Of a DNA stretch of 64,000 bases, positions 49,268 to 58,548 are shown in pieces. The translations under genes were made by a program, and so were the position numbers. A model generated the notes under the pieces. It was given only the letters and a program-made list of their open reading frames with translations. It was not told where the DNA came from and did not search any database. Positions within the stretch are counted from its first letter, which is position 1. Each line of letters starts with the position of its first letter. Source of the DNA: Flavobacteriales bacterium (GTDB lineage: Bacteria; Bacteroidota; Bacteroidia; Flavobacteriales_F; PHOS-HE28); assembly GCA_016788205.1 (NCBI GenBank), contig JAEUTA010000012.1:1-64000 (forward strand), in the 5' to 3' direction.

Positions 49268-49696
49268 ATGAGCACCCCGAACATCACTCTGCCGCTCCTT
49301 AACGTGAACAGCGCCCATTGCGCACTTCGCGTAGAACAAGCCCTGAAAGCAACGGCTGGCGTTACCGACGCCAAAGTTGACCTCGGCACCCAACGCGCTA
49401 CCATCTCCAGCGAAACACCCGCAAAAGCTGTACGCGACGCTGTTGCCGCCGTCAGACTGGCTGGATACGACGTGTCAAGCGAACGCCTGCACTTCAACAC
49501 TACTGGCATCACCTGCGCTGGATGCGCCAGAAGTGCGGGCAACATCCTCGACCGTCTCACCGGAGTGTTGAACACCACCATTGACCAGCCTACGGGCACC
49601 GCCACGGTGGAAGTGGTGAAAGGCACGGTGACTTTGGAGGAGATGCTCTCCGCACTGAAGCCAGCAGGCTATTCGTTGATCCCACAAGCCGCTTGA
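49268..49696 (+). CDS. Tandem heavy-metal-associated (HMA) domain protein, likely copper chaperone
   Basis: A 142-residue cytoplasmic protein of two HMA domains. The first (about 4-70) is degenerate: its metal loop is NVNSAHCALRVEQAL with one Cys next to a His. The second (about 74-140) has GITCAGCARSAGNIL with the usual CxxC. The same degenerate-then-intact pair forms the N-terminus of CopA encoded four bases downstream. It probably delivers Cu(I) to CopA and is coupled to it. Confidence 0.85.
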   Translation: MSTPNITLPLLNVNSAHCALRVEQALKATAGVTDAKVDLGTQRATISSETPAKAVRDAVAAVRLAGYDVSSERLHFNTTGITCAGCARSAGNILDRLTGVLNTTIDQPTGTATVEVVKGTVTLEEMLSALKPAGYSLIPQAA

Positions 49697-49699
49697 ACC

Positions 49700-52129
49700 A
49701 TGGCCTCTGAGAGCACCACCGTTCTTCTGCCTGTGGAGAATATGGACAGCGAACACTGTGCGCTGATCGTGGACAAGGCACTGGGTACGGTTCCCGAAGT
49801 GAAGGAGCATCATGTGGAGCTGAACAACAGGCGTGCGGTGCTCACCAGTGAGCGGCCCGTAGAAGCCGTGCAACACGCTGTGCAAGCCATTCGCGACAAT
49901 GGTTATGGGGTGCCAACGCTGAAACGCACGTTCCCGGTAACGGGCATGACCTGCGCAAGCTGTGTGGCCAGTGTGGAGAGCATGCTACTTGCCCAGCCTG
50001 GAATACTGAAGGCCGGTGTGAATTTGGCCACCAATACCGTGCAAGTGGAATACGTGCCAGGTGTTATTGACGAGGTTCGTATGCGTTCGGTCATTCAGAG
50101 CATCGGTTACGACCTGCTCATTGGCGAAGAGCAGGACGCGCAGGCCGACCTTGAACAGGTCCAGAGCGCGCACATGGATTCCCTGAAGAAAAGGCTGTGG
50201 GCTTCCATTGCCCTGAGTATTCCGCTTGTGGTCATCGGCATGTTCCTGATGCACGAGCCGTGGGCCAACTTCGTCATGTGGGTCTTGAGCACGCCGGTAG
50301 TCATTGTTTTTGGCCGTCAGTTCTTCATCAACGCATGGAAACAGGCCAAACACCGCAGTGCGAACATGGACACACTGGTGGCGCTGAGCACCGGTGTGGC
50401 CTACGCGTTCAGTGTGTTCAATACCGCCTACCCATCGTTCTGGACCGCTCGCGGACTGACGCCACATGTCTACTTCGAGACCGCTGCGGTGGTCATCACC
50501 TTCATCCTGCTCGGTAAGTTCTTGGAGGAGCGTGCCAAGGCAGGAACAAGCAGCGCCATCAAGAAACTCATGGGCCTGCGCCCCAGTACGGTGCTTCGCG
50601 AGCAGGCAGACGGTAACACGAGAGAAGTGCCCATCGCCGAGGTGAACGTGCATGATGTCCTGGTGGTACGACCCGGTGAGAGCATAGCCGTGGATGGCGA
50701 AGTGGTTGGCGGAGATAGCTACGTGGACGAAAGCATGATCAGCGGTGAGCCGGTCGCCGTGGCAAAGACGGTGGGTGCAAAGGTTCTCGCGGGGACCATC
50801 AACCAAAGGGGGAGTTTGCGCATGCGCGCCGAAAAAGTGGGCGCTGCCACATTGCTGGCGCAGATCGTGCGCACCGTACAGGAGGCGCAGGGTAGCAAAG
50901 CGCCCGTACAGAAACTGGTGGACCGTATCGCGGCGGTGTTCGTCCCCATCGTCATCGGCATAGCAGTAATGAGCGCTATCGTGTGGTGGGTGTTCGGTGG
51001 TGAACATGCCCTCACACAAGGTCTGCTGGCAATGGTAACGGTGTTGGTGATCGCGTGCCCTTGCGCTCTCGGCCTCGCAACACCAACGGCCATCATGGCG
51101 GGCATGGGAAAGGGCGCTGAGAATGGCATACTGATCAAGGATGCCGATAGCTTGGAACGCGCCAAGCGGATCACAGCCATCGTGCTCGACAAGACCGGCA
51201 CCATTACGGAAGGGAAGCCCGAAGTCGTGGACACCCTTGGCCTCGACGACATAGAGTTGGCTGCGGCCTTGCTCGCCATCGAATCGCGTTCGGAGCATCC
51301 GCTTGCCGAAGCGGTGACGCGTTACCTGCACGCCCATGGAACGCATCATATGCCCGTTGTTGAGAGTTTCGAGAGCTTGACCGGCAAGGGCGTGAAGGCC
51401 AAGGTGAATGGGATCACCTGGTTCGTTGGCAACCGACGGCTGCTCGAAGAGAACGGTGTTGGCATTGATGGCGTCCATCGGGAAAAGGAGCGCGCATGGC
51501 AGGAAGCCGCCCGCACCTTGGTATGGGTGAGTGATGGACACAAAGTGCGTGCTGCCGTGGCCATCGCAGACCGTATCAAACCCAGCGCTGTTGAAGCCAT
51601 CGCTCGGCTCAAGGAAGCGGGCATTAAGGTCTACATGCAGACCGGCGACGCCCGGCGCACTGCACAGGCGGTAGCGCAAGAGGTTGGTATCGAAGATCTC
51701 CGCAGTGAAGTACTTCCGAAGGACAAAGCCGCTTTCGTAGCGGGTTTGCAACATCAAGGGCATGTGGTGGCCATGGTCGGGGACGGCATCAACGACAGCG
51801 AAGCATTGGCAAAAGCCGATGTAAGCATCGCCATGGGCCAGGGCAGCGACATCGCTATGGACGTTGCACGCATGACCCTCATCACCGCCGACCTCAATGC
51901 CATTCCACGTGCCATCACGCTCTCACGCAAGACCGTCAGCCTCATCCGCCAGAACCTTTTCTGGGCCTTCATCTACAACGTGCTGGGCATACCTATCGCC
52001 GCCGGTGTGCTCTACCCCATCAACGGGTTCGTACTCGACCCCATGATAGCAGGCGCGGCCATGGCACTCAGCAGCGTTAGCGTGGTGAGCAACAGCCTGC
52101 GTTTGAAATGGGCGAAACTGGAGAACTGA
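49700..52129 (+). CDS. copA: Copper-exporting P1B-type ATPase
   Basis: An 809-residue Cu(I) export ATPase. Two N-terminal HMA domains: a degenerate one (MDSEHCALIVDKAL) and an intact one (GMTCASCVASVESML). Eight membrane helices are predicted, with metal-site IACPCALGLATPTA (about 452), SGEPVA phosphatase loop, DKTGTITEGKPE (about 496), the SEHPLAEAV His-Pro and GDGINDSEALAKADVSIAMG. The C-terminal helices carry YNVLGIPIAAGVLYP and MALSSVSVVSNSLRL, the Cu-specific residues. It exports Cu(I) to the periplasm. Confidence 0.97.
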   Translation: MASESTTVLLPVENMDSEHCALIVDKALGTVPEVKEHHVELNNRRAVLTSERPVEAVQHAVQAIRDNGYGVPTLKRTFPVTGMTCASCVASVESMLLAQPGILKAGVNLATNTVQVEYVPGVIDEVRMRSVIQSIGYDLLIGEEQDAQADLEQVQSAHMDSLKKRLWASIALSIPLVVIGMFLMHEPWANFVMWVLSTPVVIVFGRQFFINAWKQAKHRSANMDTLVALSTGVAYAFSVFNTAYPSFWTARGLTPHVYFETAAVVITFILLGKFLEERAKAGTSSAIKKLMGLRPSTVLREQADGNTREVPIAEVNVHDVLVVRPGESIAVDGEVVGGDSYVDESMISGEPVAVAKTVGAKVLAGTINQRGSLRMRAEKVGAATLLAQIVRTVQEAQGSKAPVQKLVDRIAAVFVPIVIGIAVMSAIVWWVFGGEHALTQGLLAMVTVLVIACPCALGLATPTAIMAGMGKGAENGILIKDADSLERAKRITAIVLDKTGTITEGKPEVVDTLGLDDIELAAALLAIESRSEHPLAEAVTRYLHAHGTHHMPVVESFESLTGKGVKAKVNGITWFVGNRRLLEENGVGIDGVHREKERAWQEAARTLVWVSDGHKVRAAVAIADRIKPSAVEAIARLKEAGIKVYMQTGDARRTAQAVAQEVGIEDLRSEVLPKDKAAFVAGLQHQGHVVAMVGDGINDSEALAKADVSIAMGQGSDIAMDVARMTLITADLNAIPRAITLSRKTVSLIRQNLFWAFIYNVLGIPIAAGVLYPINGFVLDPMIAGAAMALSSVSVVSNSLRLKWAKLEN

Positions 52130-52160
52130 ATCGATCAATGAACCTCAAGACGACCGACAC

Positions 52161-53024
52161 ATGAGAACCCTCCTTTCCCTCATCGCGCTACCAGCGCTGC
52201 TGTTCTTCAGCAGTTGCAGTGCCCAGATCAAGAACGCGCAGACCACCACCGTCCGCATCGATGGCGATTGCCCCATGTGCGAGAAGACCATTGAGAAGGT
52301 CGCCTACGTCAAGGGTGAAGCCGAAGCCGATTGGGACGTGGATGCCAAGACCGCGCGCATCACCTTCGACAGCACCCGTACCAGCCTGGATGCTGTGTTG
52401 CAGCGCATCGCCCACGCAGGATACGATAGCGAGAAGTATCTCGCTCCCGATGCCGCGTACGCTGCCTTGCCGGGCTGCTGTCAGTACGAGCGTACCTTCA
52501 AGAAAGCACCGTTGGCAGCTACATCAACACAACCTGCGGAACACATCACTGCCGCTCCGGACACCTTGGCTGTGCAACAAACGATGAACTCCAAGTCTGA
52601 TCAATTCAACGCGCTCTTCACGGCGTACTTCGCACTGAAGGATGCGCTCGTTGTTTCCAATGCGAAGACCGCGACCGTGCATGCCGAGGCGTTCACCGCT
52701 GCGGTGAAGGCTGTGCAGATGGAACGAATGACGCCCGACGTGCATGGCGTGTGGATGGAAGTGATGGAGCCGCTCGCGAACATCGGTACGGGCATCGCCG
52801 CGAAGAAGGAGATCGACGCGCAGCGCAAGGCCTTCGCCGAACTATCTCCGCACATGCTCACCCTCGTGAAAGTAGCGCCCCGTCCCGAGCCGGTCTACTA
52901 CGATCACTGCCCGATGTATGAAGGCGGTGCGGACTGGCTGAGCCAGGAGAAAGTCATCAAGAACCCGTTCTACGGCTCGATGATGCTCACCTGCGGTAGC
53001 GTGAAGGAGACCATCACGAAGTAA
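52161..53024 (+). CDS. Periplasmic lipoprotein with HMA and DUF3347 domains
   Basis: A 287-residue lipoprotein (lipobox FFSSCSA). An HMA-like domain with DGDCPMCEKTIEKVAYV (about 33-90) is followed by a Cys pair (LPGCCQYE). The C-terminal DUF3347 domain is helical and carries the family motif YYDHCPMYEGGADWLSQEK and KNPFYGSMMLTCG, which have His, Cys and Met as potential copper ligands. It probably binds copper in the periplasm for the neighbouring oxidase. It lies 19 bases before that oxidase gene. Confidence 0.87.
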   Translation: MRTLLSLIALPALLFFSSCSAQIKNAQTTTVRIDGDCPMCEKTIEKVAYVKGEAEADWDVDAKTARITFDSTRTSLDAVLQRIAHAGYDSEKYLAPDAAYAALPGCCQYERTFKKAPLAATSTQPAEHITAAPDTLAVQQTMNSKSDQFNALFTAYFALKDALVVSNAKTATVHAEAFTAAVKAVQMERMTPDVHGVWMEVMEPLANIGTGIAAKKEIDAQRKAFAELSPHMLTLVKVAPRPEPVYYDHCPMYEGGADWLSQEKVIKNPFYGSMMLTCGSVKETITK

Positions 53025-53043
53025 GGTTCGAGGATCACGCGCC

Positions 53044-55374
53044 ATGGACCTGCATCGCTTCCTTCGCATCCCGGTACAGTTGATCGTCCTGTTGTTCTTC
53101 GTGGCGGGCGGCGGCCTAGCTACTGCGCAGGACGGTGTTGGCGCGCGCGCGATGGGCACGTCTGTGCCGGGCGAAGACTTCACTCCGCGCACTACACGCT
53201 ACGATCTTACCATCCGCGACACCATCGTCAACTACACGGAGAAGGCGTGCAAGGCCTTCTCCGTGAACGGCCAGATGCCGATGCCCACTCTCACCTTCAT
53301 CGAAGGCGACACGGCGATGATCGTAGTACACAATGCGATGGCGACGGAAGAGACCTCCCTGCACTGGCACGGCATCATCCTGCCGTATGAACTGGACGGC
53401 GTTCCCTACCTGACAACCGCCCCCATCAAGGCCGGTGAAACGCAAGTCTACAAGTTCCCGCTATTGCAGAGCGGCACCTATTGGTACCACTCCCATACCA
53501 AGCTCCAGGAACAGAACGGCATGCACGGCGCCCTCATCATCCATAAGCGCCATGGCGAACCCATGCCCGAGCAGGTTATCATACTCAGCGAGTGGACCGA
53601 TATGAAACCCAATGAGGTACACCGTCGCTTGCACAACGCGAACGACTGGAGCGCGATCAAGAAGCACGGTGTGCGGCCGGGCACGGTGCAGAGCTACAGC
53701 GACGCCATCAAAGCAGGCGCTGTGGATGTGAAACTGAAGAACGAGTGGTTGCGCATGAACGCCATGGATGTGAGCGACGTTTACTACGATGTGCTCTTCA
53801 GTAACGGCAAGGCCGAGGACCACGCGCCGCAACTGAAGGGTGGAGACCGCGTGCGTGTGCGCCTGATCAACGGCGGCGCCAGCAGCTACTTCTGGATCAC
53901 TTACGCGGGCGGCAAGATGACGGTCGTGGCCACCGACGGCATCGATGTGGAACCGGTGAAAGTGGACCGTTTCATCATGGGCGTGGCCGAGACCTATGAC
54001 GTGATCGTCACACTGCCCGCCGACAGCACCGCTTACGAACTGCTCGCCACCAGCGAGGACCGCGTGCGCAGCACCTCGCTCTGGTTGGGCAGTGGCATCA
54101 AGCAATTGGCCGCGCCGCTGGCACCGCTCAAGTACTTCGAGGGCATGCAGATGATGAACGGTATGATGAAGATGAGCGGCGACCTGGACGACATGGGCAT
54201 GAACATGAGCCTCCAGCAGATGGACATGAACGTGGTGATGTACCCGGAGATCACGGGCGCGCCTGCGAAGGAAGGACCGCGTCGTTCCGCTCGCGATGAC
54301 GGGCAGGAGGACATGAGCAACATGTACAACAGCAACGCCTTGTCGGAGATCACCACGCTCAACTATGCCATGCTTCGGGCCACCACCAGCACCGCGCTGC
54401 CACCGGGACCGGTGAAGGAATTGCGCTTCGAACTCACGGGCAACATGAACCGCTACCTGTGGACGCTGGACAACAAAACGGTGAGCGAGACGGACCGCAT
54501 CCTCATCCGCAAGGGCGAGAATGTGCGCATCATCCTGCACAACAACAGCATGATGCGCCACCCCATGCACCTGCACGGCCACTTCTTCCGCGTGGTGAAC
54601 GGCCAAGGCGACCGCTCGCCGCTGAAGAACGTGCTTGACATCATGCCCATGGAGACCGACACCATCGAGTTCGCCACCACGGAAACAGGCGACTGGTTCT
54701 TCCATTGTCACATCCTCTACCACATGATGAGCGGTATGGGCCGTGTGTTCAGCTACGAAGGCACCGCCCCAAACCCCGTACTGCCCGATGCGCAGGAGGC
54801 CGCCCGGAGGTTCAATCGCGAGGACAAGGAGTGGCACTTCATGTTTCAGAACGATTTCGCCACCAACGGCAACGACGGCGAAGCGATGCTCCAGAACAAA
54901 CGCTGGAACCTACAGAGCGAATGGCGGCTGGGCTATACACTTGCGCACGGCCAGGAAGTGGAGACGCACTTCGGGCGCTACCTAGGCAAAATGCAATGGT
55001 GGTTCGTGAACGTTGGCCTTGACTGGCGCACGCGCGACAGCGAAGGTCATGCAGAAGGAAGCCCGACCTCCGAAACCAACCTCTTCCAACAGACCAACAC
55101 CAAGGACAACCGTACGGTGGCGCACATCGGCTTCCAATTCACGCTGCCCATGCTCCTGGTGCTCGATGCCCGCATCGATACCGATGGCCGCTTGCGTGCC
55201 CAACTCATGCGCGAGGACATCCCGCTAACGCCCCGCATGCGCATGGACCTGATGTACAACTCCGACCTGGAGTACATGGGCGGCCTGCGCTACGTGCTGG
55301 ACAAGACGTGGGCGGTGAGGGCGCACTACGATAGTGACATGGGCTTCGGGGTGGGCCTGTCCGTCTCCTACTGA
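53044..55374 (+). CDS. CopA-type multicopper oxidase with CopB-like C-terminal domain
   Basis: A 776-residue exported oxidase. The signal peptide is LIVLLFFVAGGGLATAQ. Copper ligands are SLHWHGII (about 107), YWYHSHTKLQ (about 149), RHPMHLHGHFF (about 505) and WFFHCHILYHMMSGMGRV (about 554). A Met-rich stretch (MNGMMKMSGDLDDMGMNMSL) near 375 can bind Cu(I). The last ~160 residues (EWHFMFQNDFATNGNDG to GVGLSVSY) are amphipathic beta strands resembling the CopB outer-membrane barrel. There is no T9SS domain. It lies 19 bases after the DUF3347 gene. Confidence 0.88.
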   Translation: MDLHRFLRIPVQLIVLLFFVAGGGLATAQDGVGARAMGTSVPGEDFTPRTTRYDLTIRDTIVNYTEKACKAFSVNGQMPMPTLTFIEGDTAMIVVHNAMATEETSLHWHGIILPYELDGVPYLTTAPIKAGETQVYKFPLLQSGTYWYHSHTKLQEQNGMHGALIIHKRHGEPMPEQVIILSEWTDMKPNEVHRRLHNANDWSAIKKHGVRPGTVQSYSDAIKAGAVDVKLKNEWLRMNAMDVSDVYYDVLFSNGKAEDHAPQLKGGDRVRVRLINGGASSYFWITYAGGKMTVVATDGIDVEPVKVDRFIMGVAETYDVIVTLPADSTAYELLATSEDRVRSTSLWLGSGIKQLAAPLAPLKYFEGMQMMNGMMKMSGDLDDMGMNMSLQQMDMNVVMYPEITGAPAKEGPRRSARDDGQEDMSNMYNSNALSEITTLNYAMLRATTSTALPPGPVKELRFELTGNMNRYLWTLDNKTVSETDRILIRKGENVRIILHNNSMMRHPMHLHGHFFRVVNGQGDRSPLKNVLDIMPMETDTIEFATTETGDWFFHCHILYHMMSGMGRVFSYEGTAPNPVLPDAQEAARRFNREDKEWHFMFQNDFATNGNDGEAMLQNKRWNLQSEWRLGYTLAHGQEVETHFGRYLGKMQWWFVNVGLDWRTRDSEGHAEGSPTSETNLFQQTNTKDNRTVAHIGFQFTLPMLLVLDARIDTDGRLRAQLMREDIPLTPRMRMDLMYNSDLEYMGGLRYVLDKTWAVRAHYDSDMGFGVGLSVSY

Positions 55375-55402
55375 TGCTTTGCCCGCGCGCTTCTTCCTAG
55401 CC

Positions 55403-55573
55403 ATACGCATAGGCAAAGCCACCAAGCGCGTGTTCACGCAGAACATCGTGCTCGCTTTCGGGGTGAAGGGCATCGTGCTGATCCTCGGCGCCGGTGGCCT
55501 GGTCACGCTATGGGAATCGGTCTTCGCTGATTTGGGCGTGGCACTGGCAATCGTGAACGCCGCGCGGATACGA
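55403..55573 (+). pseudogene. Remnant of a Zn/Cd P-type ATPase C-terminus
   Basis: The translation IRIGKATKRVFTQNIVLAFG, continued to VNAARIR, matches the last 58 residues of the P-ATPase ending at 45313 at about 51 positions with one codon deleted. No upstream ATPase domains exist, and the preceding frame is non-homologous. It is the relic of a second copy or of a former recombination between such genes. It lies between the oxidase and CadD genes and is not expected to be functional. Confidence 0.85.
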
Positions 55574-55607
55574 TCAGAGCCATGCCCCATACCCTACGCA
55601 ACGGTCA

Positions 55608-56201
55608 CTAATTCCCGGCATTCAGCAACCCGAATGAGCCGTTCTCCCGCAGGATGAAGAGGCCCAAGAGGAAGAGCACAACGGGTGTCACGATATGTCC
55701 GTAGCGCGATATCGCCTTGGCGAGCACAGGGTGGTGCGTCAGGTACCTGGCCAGTGTCAACCACACCATGACCATAGCGAGAAAGATCGCGATCATGATG
55801 GCCTTGTCGGCGCTGGAAAGGGAGGCAAGCAGGGGGATGTAGGTCCCGATGTTATCGCCACCGTTGGCAAAGGTGACGGCCGCAACACTGAACAATCCCG
55901 ATCGCTTGGGGTGCTGTTCAATGGAGGGTACTTCGTTGCGGTTGCGCACCAATTGCACCACTTGCTTGAGCGCCAGATAGATCGGCACCAAGCCCAGCAA
56001 GCCAACGTATCGCGCGTCGATGAAGTGCCCCAGGACTGCACCAGCCAGGCTCACCCCGATCAGCAATGCGATGCCGAGGTATTGGCCGAGGTGGATGTCC
56101 CGCGATCTATAACGCTTATCACTGAAGAAGAGCGCGAGGATGAAGATGTCATCGACGTTCGTGGATGCGAAAGCGAGGATGCTGGTAAGGACGAGTTCCA
56201 T
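55608..56201 (-). CDS. CadD-family cadmium/heavy-metal resistance transporter
   Basis: A 197-residue membrane protein with about five to six helices. Family-specific polar motifs are FASTNVDDIFILALFF at the N-terminus and VTFANGGDNIGTYIPLLASL in the middle, with a conserved Asp/Asn pair in each. CadD proteins confer cadmium resistance, probably by export. It is the only minus-strand gene in the metal block and is divergent from the TauE-type gene. Confidence 0.85.
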   Translation of the reverse strand: MELVLTSILAFASTNVDDIFILALFFSDKRYRSRDIHLGQYLGIALLIGVSLAGAVLGHFIDARYVGLLGLVPIYLALKQVVQLVRNRNEVPSIEQHPKRSGLFSVAAVTFANGGDNIGTYIPLLASLSSADKAIMIAIFLAMVMVWLTLARYLTHHPVLAKAISRYGHIVTPVVLFLLGLFILRENGSFGLLNAGN

Positions 56202-56377
56202 GGATCAAAGCGGGGCCGAACGCGAAGAGCGCAAAGTAGACATGCACCTATGGGATAGCGCGGCCGTGAAACATGCGGCACTCCTCGTTTCCATCGCACT
56301 CCATCGCTGGCACCGGACTGACTATTGGAATGCACCCTCAACGTTGGGCCGGAAACACTGAACTTGGACCTGTTCCC

Positions 56378-57145
56378 ATGAACGTCTCCATCCTCATCGT
56401 TCCCGCCGCTGCGCTGGCCGCATCCCTGCTCACCTTGATCAGTGGTTTCGGGCTGGGCACCCTGCTGCTTCCGGTGTTCGCCGTGTTCTTTCCACTGGAG
56501 CTGGCCATCCTGCTGACCGCCCTCGTGCATCTGCTCAACAACCTCTTCAAGCTCGGGCTGCTGTGGAGGCATATCCATTGGAGCACCGTGCTGCGCTTTG
56601 GGGCACCCGGCATTCTCGGCGCCTACCTGGGTGCGCGGCTCATGCTCACCTTGGGCGAGCGTGCGCCCCTCTTCCAGGGCGTCTTTCATCCAGTGGATCC
56701 GCTGGACCTAGTGATCGCCGGGCTGATGTTGCTGTTCGGGCTCGTCGAACTCTCGAACAAGCTGAACTCCTTCTCGCTCCCACCGAAATGGATGGTGCCC
56801 GGCGGACTGATCAGTGGGTTCTTCGGTGGGCTGAGCGGGCATCAAGGTGCCTTGCGCAGCCTGTTCCTGCTACGCAGTGGGCTCGGCAGGGAGACCTTCA
56901 TCGCTACGGGTGTCGCCATCGCCTGCATGGTGGATCTTACGCGCTTACCCACTTACATCAATACGGGACTGCTGTCCCGGCTTGGGGAGCAATGGCCACT
57001 GCTATTGGCCTGCACGCTGGCCTCGTTCCTAGGCGTTTGGTGGGGCAGCAAGCTCATCCGGAAAGTGACCATGCGTGGTGTGCAAGCTGTCGTTGGCCTG
57101 CTGATGCTCTCGATCGCAGCCATGCTAGCGGGCGGTCTTATTTGA
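56378..57145 (+). CDS. Sulfite exporter TauE/SafE-family permease
   Basis: A 255-residue inner-membrane protein with about eight helices in two halves. The family pattern is visible in LTLISGFGLGTLLLPVFAVF and the second-half GGLISGFFGGLSGHQGALRS, together with GAPGILGAYLGARL. Members export sulfur-containing anions or act in metal/sulfur homeostasis; the substrate here is not known. The ATG at 56378 is chosen because a longer frame contains no plausible membrane segment. Confidence 0.88.
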   Translation: MNVSILIVPAAALAASLLTLISGFGLGTLLLPVFAVFFPLELAILLTALVHLLNNLFKLGLLWRHIHWSTVLRFGAPGILGAYLGARLMLTLGERAPLFQGVFHPVDPLDLVIAGLMLLFGLVELSNKLNSFSLPPKWMVPGGLISGFFGGLSGHQGALRSLFLLRSGLGRETFIATGVAIACMVDLTRLPTYINTGLLSRLGEQWPLLLACTLASFLGVWWGSKLIRKVTMRGVQAVVGLLMLSIAAMLAGGLI

Positions 57146-57297
57146 ACCCATGGCATGTCTGGCAAGGGACAGGATCCCTAGCAATGGGCCCATGCTGAGC
57201 ACCGTTTATGACCCCCCTGCCCCCCGACGGCGTACTTTCGCCAACGCACGGCAAGGTTCTTGCCAATCGGATGTCCAACTCACTGAAGAAACGATCC

Positions 57298-57726
57298 ATG
57301 AAACCTTCCTTGCTCGCCAGTGCCGCTTTGATCGGTCTGCTTTCGTTCTCTGCTGTAACCGTTCAAGCAGCAACGCTACAAGGCGCCGGCACACATGATC
57401 CGGCCCCTGCTGTTGAGGATAGCAAGGCCGCAGCGACGCGTGTGATGACCGTACTGATCAACGATGGACTGATCGCTGGCGAAGAAGCCGCCAAGTTGCG
57501 CGAGGAGATCGCCGCCATTTTCACCAAGACCCCCTTGGTGGCCACTGGTGACGAGAAGAAGGACGCTGCCACCAAAGCTAAGGTCAAGGACCAGGTGCAA
57601 GCCGCCGTTCTCCGTCAGGTGGGCAAGGACAAGACTGCCCGTGTCGCCGAACTGCTCGCCAAGCCCGAGAGCTGGGATGCCAAGGCATGCGCGAAGGGCA
57701 AAGCCTGCTGCGCAGGTCATAAGTAG
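57298..57726 (+). CDS. Exported small helical protein with C-terminal Cys/His motif
   Basis: A 142-residue protein. The signal peptide is LLASAALIGLLSFSAVTVQA. A helical body follows (VMTVLINDGLIAGEEAAKLR; KVKDQVQAAVLRQVGKDKTA). The end is ACAKGKACCAGHK, with three Cys and one His that could bind a metal. I do not recognise a family. It starts a short run with the DUF3703 gene (eight-base gap) and an HMA gene. An earlier Met at 57271 is possible. Confidence 0.7.
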   Translation: MKPSLLASAALIGLLSFSAVTVQAATLQGAGTHDPAPAVEDSKAAATRVMTVLINDGLIAGEEAAKLREEIAAIFTKTPLVATGDEKKDAATKAKVKDQVQAAVLRQVGKDKTARVAELLAKPESWDAKACAKGKACCAGHK

Positions 57727-57734
57727 GGCGCAAC

Positions 57735-58097
57735 ATGCGGCTCCATTGGAACATGCCGCACGCGGTGCGGTCGCACTATCTGGCAGAACTGGAGGCTAGC
57801 AAACACGCTCGTACCACGGGGGAACTTCAGCACGAATGGCATCATTTGCAACGTGCTCACATCCTCGCTCAGCGGTGGCCGCTGGAGCACAATGCAGTGC
57901 ACTGGCGCATGCTGAAGTACGGCCTGCGTATCAAGGATACACACGAGATCATCGGTCAGCTGCCGCGTTTGGTCTTCGGTGGTGTGAAGAGCTTTGTAGG
58001 TACCGTGCCCATCGGTAACACTGGCGGGGCCGATGTCCCCGCGCTTCGGGCCATGCCTCTGCCAGCGGATCTGGCCCTTATCCTGCGTTCCACATGA
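57735..58097 (+). CDS. DUF3703-family protein
   Basis: A 120-residue soluble protein with the DUF3703 pattern: AELEASKHARTTGELQHEWH, then LQRAHILAQRWPLEHNAVHW with several conserved His, and a C-terminal VKSFVGTVPIGNTGGADVPA. DUF3703 genes often sit in mercury/copper/arsenic resistance loci, but no reaction is known. The His-rich helical part suggests metal or haem contact. It lies between two small metal-related genes. Confidence 0.82.
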   Translation: MRLHWNMPHAVRSHYLAELEASKHARTTGELQHEWHHLQRAHILAQRWPLEHNAVHWRMLKYGLRIKDTHEIIGQLPRLVFGGVKSFVGTVPIGNTGGADVPALRAMPLPADLALILRST

Positions 58098-58137
58098 AGG
58101 CGGTCATCGCCCAAACACACTGTTTCAACCTGCGATC

Positions 58138-58521
58138 ATGAACCCCATCAACGTCCTTGTAACCGCCGCCCTCGGCTTGTTCCTTTCGATCAGCGTGCAT
58201 GCGCAAAGCACGCTTCCTGCTACTAAGCCGGGTCTGGAAAGCGTGAAGATCCAGAGCAGCGCTATTTGCGACATGTGCGAGAAGACCATCGAAACGGAGT
58301 TGATCTATGAGAAGGGTGTGAAGAAGGTGGATGTGGACCTTACATCGTCAGCAGTGCTGGTGGAGTTCGACGCCAAGAAGACGGATGCCGACAAGCTACG
58401 TGCGGCGTTGGTGAAGTTGGGCTATTCTGCCGATGGCACACCAGGTAATGCCGAGGCGTTCGCAAAGCTGCCTTTGTGCTGCCAGAAGGAAGGTTGTGGG
58501 AAGATGCCGGAACAGCCTTGA
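58138..58521 (+). CDS. Periplasmic HMA-domain protein
   Basis: A 127-residue exported protein. A signal peptide (VLVTAALGLFLSISVHAQ) is followed by an HMA domain with SSAICDMCEKTIETEL (CxxC) and the typical VDVDLTSSAVLVEFD strand. The C-terminus is Cys-rich (LPLCCQKEGCGKM). It resembles the HMA part of the DUF3347 lipoprotein at 52.2 kb. It likely binds Cu, Hg or another soft metal in the periplasm. The ATG at 58138 gives the signal peptide. Confidence 0.85.
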   Translation: MNPINVLVTAALGLFLSISVHAQSTLPATKPGLESVKIQSSAICDMCEKTIETELIYEKGVKKVDVDLTSSAVLVEFDAKKTDADKLRAALVKLGYSADGTPGNAEAFAKLPLCCQKEGCGKMPEQP

Positions 58522-58548
58522 TCGTCCTGGCCTATGCTACCCCTGATC

